Assembly (NCBI GenBank): GCA_002683655.1
Contig: NYTS01000088.1
Coordinates: forward strand, 1-50,853
Direction of reading: 5' to 3'
DNA length: 50,853 nt
Source: Deltaproteobacteria bacterium
GTDB lineage: Bacteria > SAR324 > NAC60-12
Positions 33,935 through 43,543 of this stretch are shown piece by piece. The notes beneath the pieces were generated by a model. That model was not told the DNA's origin, ran no database searches, and saw only the letters and a program-made list of their open reading frames with translations. Made by a program: the position numbers and the translations under genes. The first letter of the stretch is position 1. Every line of letters starts with the position of its first letter.

Positions 33935-34606
33935 ATGTCGCAAATCCTGCTGTTGTTTGTATCAATTCTCCTCTCTCCCTCTGTCTTTGCTGAATCGTCG
34001 CATGCATCACTATTTGTGAAAACTGTCGAGAAATTCTCAATTTTTCCTGAAGAACAGCCGAATAACGCAGTTTATCGCGATGGGAAATTGCTACTAAAAA
34101 GCCCATCTGTTCAATGGTTGGACCTCATTCAAATCAAGGACACAGAATCATGGCTGGTTTCAGGAATTGATGAAGAAGGTAGGTATAATGGGCATCTTCT
34201 CCTCAACGAGAAAGACAAGCTAGCGATGACCAATCAGGGCTATGGAGTCTATGATATTCTAAAAGAAGAAACCGGTATTCTAGAAATTTACAGGACCCAC
34301 AAGGGTCAACTAGAAATTATAAAAACTAAGTACAAGTCTGTGAGGAGTCCTACTGCTTCCCCAACTCATCTGGTCTTTGCCCACATTCGAGATTCCCGAA
34401 AGGAGCGAAACAAGCAAATCTTTGAGTTCCGTCTTCATCTCATTCGCCACGACTCCACAGAAATCAAGAGCCTCAAGCTTTATCCAAAAGACGAGTCTGC
34501 CAAATTGGAGATGGAGTGGATAGACAAATCCAAAATTCAAATTCGTTATCATGACGGCAAAAGTGAAACTTTTGATCTAAAAAAGTACGCACCGACTCTT
34601 TTTTGA
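33935..34606 (+). CDS. Exported hypothetical protein
   Basis: A signal peptide (MSQILLLFVSILLSPSVFA) precedes about 200 residues rich in short beta-strand patterns (SWLVSGIDEEGRYNGHLLL, LEIYRTHKGQLEIIK, IQIRYHDGKSETF). Charge is mixed and no cysteine is seen, suggesting a periplasmic beta-rich protein. I recognise no family. It is transcribed 37 bp ahead of lgt in the same direction and may share its transcript. Confidence 0.6.
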   Translation: MSQILLLFVSILLSPSVFAESSHASLFVKTVEKFSIFPEEQPNNAVYRDGKLLLKSPSVQWLDLIQIKDTESWLVSGIDEEGRYNGHLLLNEKDKLAMTNQGYGVYDILKEETGILEIYRTHKGQLEIIKTKYKSVRSPTASPTHLVFAHIRDSRKERNKQIFEFRLHLIRHDSTEIKSLKLYPKDESAKLEMEWIDKSKIQIRYHDGKSETFDLKKYAPTLF

Positions 34607-34643
34607 CTGATCCCAATCCGATATTAATCCCAGACTGGTCTTC

Positions 34644-35555
34644 ATGTTAGCTCTACCCTTCCCAGCGATTGATCCTGCTCTGTTTACTCTTGGCCCTATC
34701 TCAATGTTTGGCATGGAACTGGGCCCATTTAGTCTGCGTTGGTATGCTCTGGCTTATATTGCGGGACTACTGCTCGGAAGGGTGCATGTCAATCGTATGC
34801 TGTTAGCAAAGGCGCGTTGGCCTATTGGAAAGCCACCTGTTCCAGTGGAGGAAACCGAAAACCTCTTAATCTGGATGACTCTTGGAGTCGTGTTGGGTGG
34901 CCGACTTGGATATGTCTTGTTTTACAGCCCACATCTGTTCACAGAACCAGCAAGCGTGTTTGCAATGTGGAAAGGAGGAATGTCTTTTCATGGAGGCATG
35001 CTTGGCGTGGTCATCTCTGTGATCCTATATGCCCAACGTCACAAGGTCTCATTGCTTTCTCTTGGGGATGCTATAGCCATCGCAGCGCCGATTGGTTTGT
35101 TCTTTGGACGCCTTGCAAACTTCATCAATGGAGAATTGTGGGGTAGGGTTTCTGAGGTTCCCTGGGCCATAGTTTTTCCGCAAGTAGAATGGTATGCCCG
35201 AGCATATCCGGAGCTCGCGGCCACCATCGGCCAGGGTCGCCATCCTAGTCAATTGTACGAAGCAGTCTTGGAAGGCCTCGTCCTTTTTCTTGTACTGGCA
35301 CATCTAGCTTGGCGTACGGATGCCCTTAAGAGGCCCGGAACTTTGATAGGCACATTCTTGGTGGGTTATGGCTTGGCAAGAGCGTTCTGCGAATTTTTCA
35401 GAATGCCGGACGTGGGGATTGGCTTTGACCTAGCTTTTGGCAGCTCCGGCATTTCCAGAGGACAGTTGCTTTGTCTACCGATGATCATCGCAGGACTGCT
35501 GTTTCTGAAGTATGCTCGGCGAGCACAATCAACCGAACCAATAACAAAGTCCTAG
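34644..35555 (+). CDS. lgt: Prolipoprotein diacylglyceryl transferase
   Basis: Lgt adds diacylglycerol from phosphatidylglycerol to the lipobox Cys of prelipoproteins in the inner membrane. The 303-residue polytopic protein carries LSFHGG-type MSFHGGMLGVV, the family signature GRLANFINGELWGR, VPWAIVFP and HPSQLYEA, followed by a terminal FFRMPD and membrane helices. The start ATG gives the usual N-terminal periplasmic segment with FPAIDPALFTLGP before SLRWYALAY. It implies a lipoprotein-making diderm, consistent with the barrels around it. Confidence 0.95.
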   Translation: MLALPFPAIDPALFTLGPISMFGMELGPFSLRWYALAYIAGLLLGRVHVNRMLLAKARWPIGKPPVPVEETENLLIWMTLGVVLGGRLGYVLFYSPHLFTEPASVFAMWKGGMSFHGGMLGVVISVILYAQRHKVSLLSLGDAIAIAAPIGLFFGRLANFINGELWGRVSEVPWAIVFPQVEWYARAYPELAATIGQGRHPSQLYEAVLEGLVLFLVLAHLAWRTDALKRPGTLIGTFLVGYGLARAFCEFFRMPDVGIGFDLAFGSSGISRGQLLCLPMIIAGLLFLKYARRAQSTEPITKS

Positions 35556-35593
35556 AGTGCTTACTGATTACCAGATCTGGCTCACTGAAATCT

Positions 35594-36850
35594 CTATTGA
35601 GCAATTGTTCCCCAGGGATAGTCAACAAATAAGGTTGTTTCCTGCCCCTCAGATCCCGTTGCGACGTCGAAGCGATAGATAAACCCTGACCCCGTGACAA
35701 GTCTCACTCCCAGCCCTGTAGAATTTCTCGACTTGGTCCAAAGATCCTCTCGTTGCTCCGCAACCGTTCCTGTTTCATAAAAGAAAGCGAGTTGAAAACC
35801 TGTTCTGAAATCCCGAATAAAGTATAGGTCAAACGGGGTGTTTTCATCGGTCAGATTCCAGCGAAATTCATACCCGTAGAATTCAGTGTGAGCTCCACTG
35901 AATCGCCCTCCAGCATAGGAACGCAAACGCGAACTACCACCGAGGCTACTGGCTGTTCCATATTTTCTGCTTGCTTGGGTATCAGTTGCTAATTTCTTTA
36001 AGCTTTCATCACAGGGATCACCTGCTGTGCAAGTATAATTAGTTCTCAAATCATCGAGAATTGATTGATAGTCGGTCACCCCTTCCTTGGTCACAGTAGC
36101 ATCTGAACGAAAATAGTTGATAGCAAAGGTGCTACTCTCTAGCAGTGGTATGTACCCGGTCAAATTATTGTCGACCGTGTAGCTTTCTGAAGAGTCTGCT
36201 TCTATCGATGGAGATTCAGACCTAGTAGCTACGAATCGGACACCCATTCGAGGATCTAACCGGTCATCCGTAACATCGATCTGGGTTCCGTAGGTCAATC
36301 TTTGGAATGTAAAGGGCTCCGGATCGACGTATTCCTGACGATTCTCTTCTTTCCCTTGATAGATCAAAGCGCTGGGCTCTGAGCGGATGTTGTACTGGAG
36401 GGTAAAGAACTCCAGACGACGCTTCAGGAAAGTGAAGGTCAGTCGACCACCGTACAAGGAAGTATTCTGTAATTCGACGATGTTGAAATCGTCTGGATCC
36501 GAATCGATTCCTCGCTCACCATACTGCTTTTGCGAGCCCTTGTTGAATCCAACATAGGTCACATCCAGTAGAACGTTTTCAGGCCACAACTCGATATCGG
36601 TTACACCAGAAATGGTTCCTTCAACATCTCCACCAATACCAACCAAGAAAAAATCGGTGGTGCTATCAAAGGTGTTATTGAAGGCTCCAATCACCCCAAG
36701 CCCTGTCCCCACACCAGGTAAGATGTAGGGTATAGGAGCGATCAGATATCCAAAGTCTCTTGGGAATTGGGAACGTCGGCGTTCAATGGCCTCTGAAAAA
36801 CTAGTTAAAAGTAGTAAGGGGAAAATTATCCATAGGATTCGTCGAAACAT
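35594..36850 (-). CDS. Omp85/D15-family surface-antigen beta-barrel without POTRA domains
   Basis: The 418-residue product has a signal peptide (FRRILWIIFPLLLLTSFSEA) and begins almost at once with barrel strands. YLIAPIPYILPGVGTGLGVIG resembles the D15/bacterial-surface-antigen start. IDVTDDRLDPRMGVRFVATR is the typical DxRxDPxxG strand. LGGSSRLRSYAGGRFSG matches the conserved L6-loop region ((V)RGY/F-like) of Omp85 barrels. There is no room for N-terminal POTRA repeats. A pair of Cys in NYTCTAGDPCDES may form a disulfide in an extracellular loop. It could be an Omp85-derived barrel involved in secretion or lipid export; the substrate is unknown. It is convergent with lgt. Confidence 0.75.
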   Translation of the reverse strand: MFRRILWIIFPLLLLTSFSEAIERRRSQFPRDFGYLIAPIPYILPGVGTGLGVIGAFNNTFDSTTDFFLVGIGGDVEGTISGVTDIELWPENVLLDVTYVGFNKGSQKQYGERGIDSDPDDFNIVELQNTSLYGGRLTFTFLKRRLEFFTLQYNIRSEPSALIYQGKEENRQEYVDPEPFTFQRLTYGTQIDVTDDRLDPRMGVRFVATRSESPSIEADSSESYTVDNNLTGYIPLLESSTFAINYFRSDATVTKEGVTDYQSILDDLRTNYTCTAGDPCDESLKKLATDTQASRKYGTASSLGGSSRLRSYAGGRFSGAHTEFYGYEFRWNLTDENTPFDLYFIRDFRTGFQLAFFYETGTVAEQREDLWTKSRNSTGLGVRLVTGSGFIYRFDVATGSEGQETTLFVDYPWGTIAQ

Positions 36851-37187
36851 AGGACCTCTTATTTACATTTAAGAGAAAGTAACAGAATGGTAGTTCAAAC
36901 AAGAATATTCTTTTAGAATTTCAATATATTGGATTAATCAGTTGCATGTGCAAATGCTGTTCTTATTCCTATAAACTATAATTAAAGATAATTTCTGGAG
37001 TAATAGATAACTATCCATGGCCTCTTGATTTTCATCAATCTTTTAGTTGGATTAGATAAGGCAAAATTAAAGAATACTGGATGGGGTATAATTAAATTTA
37101 CTATTTTTCTAGAGTAATAAATTTCAAATTAGTTAAGATTTGATCAGGTGTGATGTATTCAATCTTCAAAATAAGCGAGGTTATAAA

Positions 37188-37739
37188 ATGATAAGATCAA
37201 CGAATAGAGCCTATAAAGCGTGTCTACTGGGGTTGAGTTTTTTGTTTGCTCCAATTGCGTCCAATGCTGAATTACCAGTTGGCTCAACTCCGAAGACTAT
37301 TGTTTTGGAGGGTGATCAGGGCAAGTTGGTTGATGGCGGTGGCCCTTGGAAAAGTGACAGGTTCCTTAGTTACGTCACGATCCTTTTTTATGTGGATCCA
37401 GATGAGAGTGACTTGAACAACGCAGCCAGTGAGGCACTGAAGAATGCTAATCTTCCCGCAGACCAAGTTCGCTCTGTAGCGGTGATAAACATGGATGCAA
37501 CGCTTCTCCCAAATTTCCTGATCCAGGGCAAGTTGGAGGACAAACAGGAGGAGTATCAAAACACCCTCTACGTGATGGACTACAAGAAAGTTTTGGTAAA
37601 TGAGTGGGGCCTAGGCGATCATAACAGTGATATTGTGATTTTTGACAAGCAGGGGAAGGTACTCTTCAGCGTGGATGGTCAACTGAATGACTCACAGATC
37701 ATGCAAATGCTTGCAGCTGTTAAAAGTGGGTTCAATTGA
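37188..37739 (+). CDS. YtfJ-family periplasmic thioredoxin-like protein
   Basis: The ORF track starts at a TTG (37140), but the ATG at 37188 with CGAGG upstream gives a clear signal peptide (ACLLGLSFLFAPIASNA). The mature part follows the YtfJ pattern: a LxxDGGPWKSD-like strand, VTILFYVDPDESD, VRSVAVINMDATLLPNFLI, then YVMDYKKVLVNEWGL and IVIFDKQGKVLFSVDG, with helical end QIMQMLAAVK. This is a thioredoxin-like fold without a CxxC, so no classical disulfide chemistry is expected. The family's role is undefined. The 337-bp gap upstream (36851-37187) is AT-rich with no gene I can support. Confidence 0.8.
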   Translation: MIRSTNRAYKACLLGLSFLFAPIASNAELPVGSTPKTIVLEGDQGKLVDGGGPWKSDRFLSYVTILFYVDPDESDLNNAASEALKNANLPADQVRSVAVINMDATLLPNFLIQGKLEDKQEEYQNTLYVMDYKKVLVNEWGLGDHNSDIVIFDKQGKVLFSVDGQLNDSQIMQMLAAVKSGFN

Positions 37740-37755
37740 TTGATATTCCGATCAG

Positions 37756-39492
37756 TCATTTTTGGGGGAAATCTGGAGGGGGCGCTTGAAAGATCATGCA
37801 TGGATTTTCCACTCTCCACCCTTCACTGTTGCAAGTGGCCACACAGGCCTGCTGCATGATTCTGAGGATTTTCCAGTAATGTTCTGCGGCAGGGCTCTTC
37901 ATCCTGACATAGAGCAAGTATTGAATTGATCCCAACTGAATCGCGCTCATTTCTACACTCAACTCTTCTAAAAATGGTTGTAACCCATTTTGGTCGATGA
38001 ATAATCCAATCGATCTTTCAAATGCATTCGGCACGAGATACAAGCAGATCTCCTGGTGCTCAAGGCTGATTCCAAAACTTCCGACACAGGCAAAGGCACC
38101 CATCGAGAGATTTTTGATTGCTAGACTCAAATAATCACTAACCAAAAATGTTCGGATCATTTCTCTTGATTTGATCTGAACAAACTCTGGAGTTTGGATA
38201 ACGACCTGACCAAACGTTCCATCTGGCAACAAAATATAGTCGTTTAAATTGGATGAAAACCAGGGTTCATCATCAGCTATCGGCTGAGAGATCAGCTGAG
38301 ACATTTCGCTGAGAGGCATGCGCAACTCACCGCCCTCTAGAACCGGATTGACCAGATGGGAATATATGTTTATGGACTTCACCATCCAAGGCACACCCTC
38401 GTAAGTGACCATTTCCCCTTCTCTGACGGCTCCCAAGTTCAATAGGAGCTTTGCCTCTGCCAGAAATTGAGGTAGATACTTCTTCAGCCCAATCGCAATC
38501 CCAGCCAGAATCAACAAAGTTAAGCCTAATAGCAGCCAGTCTCCAGTGCTATACAGAACAATGAGAAATACGGATGTTGAGGCCATCATCATGAGAATTC
38601 TGTAGGTGTAGAAGAGCACTCGCGAGTATTGACTCCTGGTTTGGAATTCGTCAACGTTTTCCTTCGGAACCATCAAACGTAGCACACTCCGCATCCCAAA
38701 CCAGACTGCCATGGTTGCAAGGACGGCTAACATCAGGTTTAGACCCCGACCTGTCAAGAAAGCTCCAAAAGCTGACCAAACACTTGTCCAGATTGATTCC
38801 TGGCGAATCTGTAGATTTCTCAATTGCAGCTGGAACAATTCCAGGTTTCGCTGTGCCTCTGCCTTACGCTCTCGCCAATCTTTCTGAATTGTTTGGATTT
38901 GTCTTCTTGTCGCAAGATCGACCTCAGCTTGAGACCACTCTTCAATCTTAAGAATCGAGTCTTCAATTTCTGAAAGATTTTGATGATAGAATTCTATGGT
39001 TTTCCGTATTCGCTCAATGGCTCTCGGCTGCTCCGTCAGATCCTTCAAGCTCTGAAAAATGGGCTGAATGATCTCAATCAGATCACTTTGCCAGTCAAAG
39101 CTCTGATCAGGCACTTCCTTGAAATGTTCTAGGTCTAGTCCTCCGGTGACAATTGACTCAAAAGCTGCCTTTGCGTTCTTCAGAATTTTCTCAGATTCCG
39201 CAACTTGTCCTTCAAGGGCTATTTTTGTCAACTGCGTTGGATTTTGATCTAGCTTTGCCTTCAGATCCTCGAGTATCTTCTGCTGCAAGCTGATGATTCC
39301 GGTAAATTCAATCAACTGAGCCTGCAGATCCTGCTGACGCTGATCTGAATTCTGCTCTACGCTTTGATGGATCTCATTCAGAGTATCAATCTGTTGTTGT
39401 TGTCCCAGCCCTTCTGAGACAAGAACGAAATAGAAAAGAGCTAAACAAGCGAGTTTGACAGTCAGTAGCTTGGTGTGATTGAGAAAATGCAT
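37756..39492 (-). CDS. MscS-family mechanosensitive channel-like protein with a large coiled-coil periplasmic domain
   Basis: The better start is the ATG at 39492 (MHFLNHTKLLTVKLACLALF), which gives a signal peptide ending near SEGLGQ. Residues ~40-260 are coiled-coil rich (QQDLQAQLIEFTGIISLQQK; AEAQRNLELFQLQLRNLQIR), as in MscK/YjeP-type channels. Membrane helices follow around LMLAVLATMAVWFGM, ILMMMASTSVFLIVLY and LLLGLTLLILAGIAIGL. The MscS pore-helix and beta-domain segment is recognisable around LGAVREGEMVTYEGVPW, followed by a soluble cytosolic-like part. It would relieve osmotic downshock. The pore helix lacks a Gly/Ala-rich ladder, so gating may differ. Confidence 0.7.
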   Translation of the reverse strand: MHFLNHTKLLTVKLACLALFYFVLVSEGLGQQQQIDTLNEIHQSVEQNSDQRQQDLQAQLIEFTGIISLQQKILEDLKAKLDQNPTQLTKIALEGQVAESEKILKNAKAAFESIVTGGLDLEHFKEVPDQSFDWQSDLIEIIQPIFQSLKDLTEQPRAIERIRKTIEFYHQNLSEIEDSILKIEEWSQAEVDLATRRQIQTIQKDWRERKAEAQRNLELFQLQLRNLQIRQESIWTSVWSAFGAFLTGRGLNLMLAVLATMAVWFGMRSVLRLMVPKENVDEFQTRSQYSRVLFYTYRILMMMASTSVFLIVLYSTGDWLLLGLTLLILAGIAIGLKKYLPQFLAEAKLLLNLGAVREGEMVTYEGVPWMVKSINIYSHLVNPVLEGGELRMPLSEMSQLISQPIADDEPWFSSNLNDYILLPDGTFGQVVIQTPEFVQIKSREMIRTFLVSDYLSLAIKNLSMGAFACVGSFGISLEHQEICLYLVPNAFERSIGLFIDQNGLQPFLEELSVEMSAIQLGSIQYLLYVRMKSPAAEHYWKILRIMQQACVATCNSEGWRVENPCMIFQAPPPDFPQK

Positions 39493-39673
39493 TTCAGACT
39501 TTTCAAGATCAATCGTTTCAAGATTCAAATGAAAAAAATGTAATTAGATACTATCTAAAACCTTAAGAATTCATATTTCATTTTTTCAATAAGCTTAGTG
39601 AAACACCACTAAAGGCAACAATTAAGAACGAATCAATGAGTTTAGTCGTTTAGGATTCATTTGAAGAGAGGAC

Positions 39674-39700
39674 AGGCCAAATTCCTGACGGAATTGGCCT
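39674..39700. terminator. Strong hairpin downstream of the SMP-30 gene
   Basis: AGGCCAAATTCC and GGAATTGGCCT form an 11-bp stem with one bulged A and a 4-nt loop (TGAC), about 30 bp past the minus-strand SMP-30 stop. It is followed on that strand by TCCTCTCTTC, not a true T run. It probably ends the SMP-30/dgoK transcript or protects its 3' end. Confidence 0.5.
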
Positions 39701-39730
39701 GCTGGGCGGTGGGAATACTTTTTAGTCTTT

Positions 39731-40597
39731 TTAAAGCCTGTACATCGCTTCCACTTGGCCACAGAAGGAAGTAGAAGCCTTGAAGACCCTCCCTCCGTCT
39801 GGTTGATTTGCTCTATCTGCCGAATCTAAGTGTTCCAAAGCCGTAGTTGCTCTCAACTCGGAGCCATCTTTGCCACCAAAGACAGGGCAACTGACATTAC
39901 TGGCTGTTAGCGACAATTCTGTTAGGGAGCTACCGTCCGGTCTAAACACCGCAACTTTGTAGGCTCCCCATAGAGCAATCCAAAAATTCCCGTCAACGTC
40001 TACAACCGCGCCATCCGGGCCGCTTCCTTGTTCAAATGTCAGGAAGACTTCCCGTTCACCTTGTGGTAGACCTGTTGCCGGATCCAATTTCACTCTCCAG
40101 ACAGTACTCAATGCAGTATCAGCGAAATAGCCGGTTGCTCCATCCTCTGTGAAACAGGTGGCATTGGGTATGGTAATGTTGGGGTAGAGCAGTTGGAGCT
40201 CTCCTTGGGAGACATGATAAATTGACCCAGCCTCTTTTTCAGCATTGCGCCCCATCGTTCCAAACCAAAAGGAGCCACTGGGGTGAACCCGACTGTCATT
40301 GCTGCGAGTGATTGAGTTGTCTGCTTCCACATCCAGATAGAATTCCCAGCTTTTGGAATCCATGTCCAGAATATGGAGTCCGTCATCGACCGCAACCACC
40401 AAGCGTTTTTCATCAATTCGAGCTGCAGCGCTTGCGTTACCTGGACAATCAGTCACGTGGACAGGCTGATCCTCAACCTGCTCATAAAGCTTCTTGCCGA
40501 GGATATCAAACCAACAAAAGCTTCCCCGTTCAGGGTGCCAGAAAATCCCCTCACCAAGCTCACTGACTGGGACATTACAAACTTGCATCGAATCCAT
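39731..40597 (-). CDS. SMP-30/gluconolactonase family sugar lactonase
   Basis: Family members hydrolyse aldono-lactones formed by sugar dehydrogenases, using a divalent metal in a six-bladed propeller. The 288-residue protein has SELGEGIFWHPERG (metal-binding Glu), RSNDSRVHPSGSFWFGTMG (Asn region) and GSGPDGAVVDVDGNFWIALW (catalytic Asp), all in the normal order. It sits 4 bp after dgoK, with its ribosome-binding site (GGAG) inside the end of dgoK. In context it should open galactono-, arabino- or glucono-lactone for the sugar-acid dehydratase encoded divergently. Confidence 0.88.
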   Translation of the reverse strand: MDSMQVCNVPVSELGEGIFWHPERGSFCWFDILGKKLYEQVEDQPVHVTDCPGNASAAARIDEKRLVVAVDDGLHILDMDSKSWEFYLDVEADNSITRSNDSRVHPSGSFWFGTMGRNAEKEAGSIYHVSQGELQLLYPNITIPNATCFTEDGATGYFADTALSTVWRVKLDPATGLPQGEREVFLTFEQGSGPDGAVVDVDGNFWIALWGAYKVAVFRPDGSSLTELSLTASNVSCPVFGGKDGSELRATTALEHLDSADRANQPDGGRVFKASTSFCGQVEAMYRL

Positions 40598-40601
40598 GTT
40601 G

Positions 40602-41525
40602 TTACTCCGATTGAGGATACAAAAATTGCCAGGCAGCCGTAAGGCCTAGCTGGACCAAGTCATCCCCAGAATGCCGCTGAACTTCTCTTTCAGCAAGGGT
40701 TAGCGCCTTAGCATACAATTTGGTCAATGAGGAACCACCTACTAAATGCGTCTTTTCCGTTTTTGGCAAATTTTTGATCGCAGATCGAACTTCTTCACCC
40801 AACAATCTCCCACTGAGAAAAGCAGCATTCGCCAAGGGATTTCTCTCAATTAGTAATGATCTGGCCCTGACACGAAATAAGGAAGTTAGTAATGGGGTGC
40901 TTTCACTCAAACCCACTTCCACTCCGTTTGCAAAGGCTGGGTGCTCTGAATTGAATTCCTCCGCACCCAGATCATGTCTCAAGATACTGTGCTGGCTTAG
41001 AATTGAGTAGAGTTCTCCAGTGAGGTAGGTGTCAAAAGAGTTTACAGCACCATTTTCTACCCAGACCCACTTACTATGAGTTCCCGGTAAGCAAATGACA
41101 CCAGTCCAGCCTTCAACTCCAGCTCCAAGTCCAAGCAATTGGGTCTCTTCACCACGCATTACATCCGGTCGAGTCTGATCTTGGCAAGCTACACCGGGTA
41201 GAATATGAACTTTTCGGTTGAGTTCCAATGCCTGAACTTCAACCGCCCCAATAGCAACCTCTCTCAATGAGACTGGCAGGAATAAATAGGGGGCTTCCTG
41301 CCAACCCTGCCGACTGCCAACCATTCCACTCATTAAAACGGGTGCCTGATCAGCCCACCCATGAAGATGTTTGACCAAAGTTGATTCAAATTGATCTTGT
41401 TGCAAAGCTAGAAGTCCGCAAGAAGCTTCCCGCGCTTCGATGACATCGACTCCGCTCATTCGCCATACTCGAAAGTGAGTTGTCCCCCAGTCGACAGCGA
41501 TCCACTCCTGCTGAAAATCGTTCAT
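40602..41525 (-). CDS. dgoK: 2-dehydro-3-deoxygalactonokinase (DgoK)
   Basis: DgoK phosphorylates 2-dehydro-3-deoxygalactonate at C6, preparing it for DgoA. The 307-residue protein shows the ASKHA-type loop WIAVDWGTTHFRVWRM, LMSGMVGSRQGWQEAPY, the LPGTHSKWVWVENG segment with the catalytic region, and LVGGSSLTKLYAKAL. These match the DgoK family over its length. It is transcribed with the lactonase and divergently from the dehydratase and DgoA operon, from a 211-bp shared intergenic region that contains a TTGACA box at 41576. Confidence 0.88.
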   Translation of the reverse strand: MNDFQQEWIAVDWGTTHFRVWRMSGVDVIEAREASCGLLALQQDQFESTLVKHLHGWADQAPVLMSGMVGSRQGWQEAPYLFLPVSLREVAIGAVEVQALELNRKVHILPGVACQDQTRPDVMRGEETQLLGLGAGVEGWTGVICLPGTHSKWVWVENGAVNSFDTYLTGELYSILSQHSILRHDLGAEEFNSEHPAFANGVEVGLSESTPLLTSLFRVRARSLLIERNPLANAAFLSGRLLGEEVRSAIKNLPKTEKTHLVGGSSLTKLYAKALTLAEREVQRHSGDDLVQLGLTAAWQFLYPQSE

Positions 41526-41736
41526 ATCTGCTGTTGATTTTGTTGTGTATCCATGGTTTTCTCAGCGAATTCTGTTTGACATACTCATGCAGAGTCGTAA
41601 CTTTGTCAACGATCCAGCCGAATGCCGACCGGAAACATAGCTTAAAAGTTATTTCTTCCGTCGAGCAGCTTGCAGAAGCTAGATGAAAAATTGCTTACTG
41701 CCTTAAACCTTAAATGATTAACACCCTCGAGGAGTC

Positions 41737-43533
41737 ATGAGTCAGCCTAAACCCAATACCCGCTTTCGATCACAGGAGTGGTTCGATAATCCAGCCAATC
41801 CAGACATGACCGCTCTTTACTTGGAGCGCTACCTGAATTTTGGTCTGACTCGCGAAGAGTTACAGTCAGGGAAGCCTGTTATTGGCATCGCTCAAACTGG
41901 ATCAGACTTATCCCCATGTAATCGCCCTCATATTGAACTGGCCAAAAGGGTCCGGGAGGGCATTCGAGAAGCGGGGGGGATCGCGATTGAGTTCCCCGTA
42001 CACCCAATTCAGGAAACTGGCAAACGACCAACCGCTTCTTTGGATCGAAATCTTGCGTACTTGAGCCTCGTGGAAGTGCTTTATGGGTATCCAATCGATG
42101 GGGTTGTTCTGACCATTGGCTGCGACAAAACCACTCCGGCAGCATTGATGGCTGCTGCCACAGTCAACATTCCAGCAATCACTCTCTCTGGTGGACCCAT
42201 GCTCAACGGCTGGTTCCGAGGCGAGCGAACCGGTTCTGGAACCATCGTCTGGCGAGCACGAGAAATGATGGCTCGTGGCGAAATTGACTACCCTGGATTT
42301 GTAGATTTAGTGGCCTCTTCTGCTCCCTCCCCTGGTTACTGCAATACGATGGGGACTGCAACAACGATGAACTCCCTCGCTGAAGCATTGGGAATGTCCT
42401 TACCTGGAAGTGCCGCGATTCCAGCCCCTTATCGCGAGAGAGCGCAAGCAGCCTATCTCACTGGCAAACGCATCGTGGAAATGGTCAAGGAAGATTTGAA
42501 ACCATCAGATATTCTGACCCGCAAGGCGTTTGAGAATGCAATTGTGATCAACTCTGCGATTGGTGGTTCAACCAACGCCCCGATCCACTTGAATGCAGTT
42601 GCACGTCATATAGGGGTAAAACTGGAGGTAGACGATTGGGAAAAGCACGGTCACGACATTCCTCTTTTGGTGAATCTACAACCAGCCGGGGACTACCTAG
42701 GCGAGGATTATCACCATGCGGGTGGAGTCCCCGCTGTAGTCGCAGAACTAATTCGCCACGGAAAGATCCATGAGGATGCCATCACTGCAAACGGCAAAAC
42801 CATGGGTAAAAACTGCAGAGATGCCAAAGTCGTCGACACCGATGTGATTCGCAGCTTTGAAACTGCTCTGAAGCCTGCAGCTGGATTCAAAGTTCTCCGA
42901 GGAAATCTCTTCGATGCTGCGATTATGAAAACCTCAGTAATTTCTAAAGGATTCAGAGATCAATATCTTTCAAATCCTGATGACCCAGATGCTTTCGAGG
43001 GCCGGGCAATCGTCTTTGATGGTCCAGAAGACTATCATGAGCGGATCGATGATCCTTCTCTGAATATTGATGCCAACTGTCTCCTATTCATGCGAGGGGC
43101 GGGTCCAATCGGCTATCCTGGTGCAGCTGAAGTGGTCAACATGCGGGCACCTGACTATTTGCTGAAGCAAGGCGTGAAAGAGTTGCCCTGCATTGGAGAT
43201 GGTCGACAAAGTGGCACTTCTGGTTCTCCCTCGATTTTGAACGCATCGCCTGAAGCTGCTGCTCTGGGAGGTCTAGCCCTTGTACAAATGAATGACCGTG
43301 TCCGAATTGACCTAAAGAAAGGAAGGGCTGACATCCTAATTGAAGATGCCGAGTTGGCAAGCCGCAGAGCAAAGCTGGAGCAAGTTGGATTCCCAATTCC
43401 TGAGTCTCAAACACCCTGGCAGGAGCTGCAACGTCGCGATGTTGATCAACTGGCACAGGGCATGGTCTTGAAGTCTGCGGTGAAATATCAGCGAATTGCC
43501 CAAAGTAAAGGTGTTCCGAGAGACAACCATTGA
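41737..43533 (+). CDS. IlvD/Edd-family sugar-acid dehydratase
   Basis: It dehydrates an aldonate (candidates: D-galactonate, L-arabonate, D-xylonate, L-fuconate) to the 2-keto-3-deoxy acid, using an Fe-S cluster and Mg. The 598-residue protein has [15 protein letters not shown], the Cys of [15 protein letters not shown], and [16 protein letters not shown], the extended segment seen in pentonate/hexonate dehydratases but not in IlvD itself. [21 protein letters not shown] with the second Cys follows, and then [22 protein letters not shown] five bases before the ATG supports the start. It leads the plus-strand operon, 10 bp before dgoA. With dgoA and dgoK present, galactonate is the most likely substrate, but this is inferred. 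Confidence 0.87.
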   Translation: MSQPKPNTRFRSQEWFDNPANPDMTALYLERYLNFGLTREELQSGKPVIGIAQTGSDLSPCNRPHIELAKRVREGIREAGGIAIEFPVHPIQETGKRPTASLDRNLAYLSLVEVLYGYPIDGVVLTIGCDKTTPAALMAAATVNIPAITLSGGPMLNGWFRGERTGSGTIVWRAREMMARGEIDYPGFVDLVASSAPSPGYCNTMGTATTMNSLAEALGMSLPGSAAIPAPYRERAQAAYLTGKRIVEMVKEDLKPSDILTRKAFENAIVINSAIGGSTNAPIHLNAVARHIGVKLEVDDWEKHGHDIPLLVNLQPAGDYLGEDYHHAGGVPAVVAELIRHGKIHEDAITANGKTMGKNCRDAKVVDTDVIRSFETALKPAAGFKVLRGNLFDAAIMKTSVISKGFRDQYLSNPDDPDAFEGRAIVFDGPEDYHERIDDPSLNIDANCLLFMRGAGPIGYPGAAEVVNMRAPDYLLKQGVKELPCIGDGRQSGTSGSPSILNASPEAAALGGLALVQMNDRVRIDLKKGRADILIEDAELASRRAKLEQVGFPIPESQTPWQELQRRDVDQLAQGMVLKSAVKYQRIAQSKGVPRDNH

Positions 43534-43543
43534 GGAGCTTTTG

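Noticed and set aside
41576-41604. Sigma-70 promoter (TTGACA ... TAACTT) for the dehydratase operon
   Set aside because: The -35 box is perfect, but the -10 candidate matches poorly at 16-17 bp spacing, so it is not listed as a feature.
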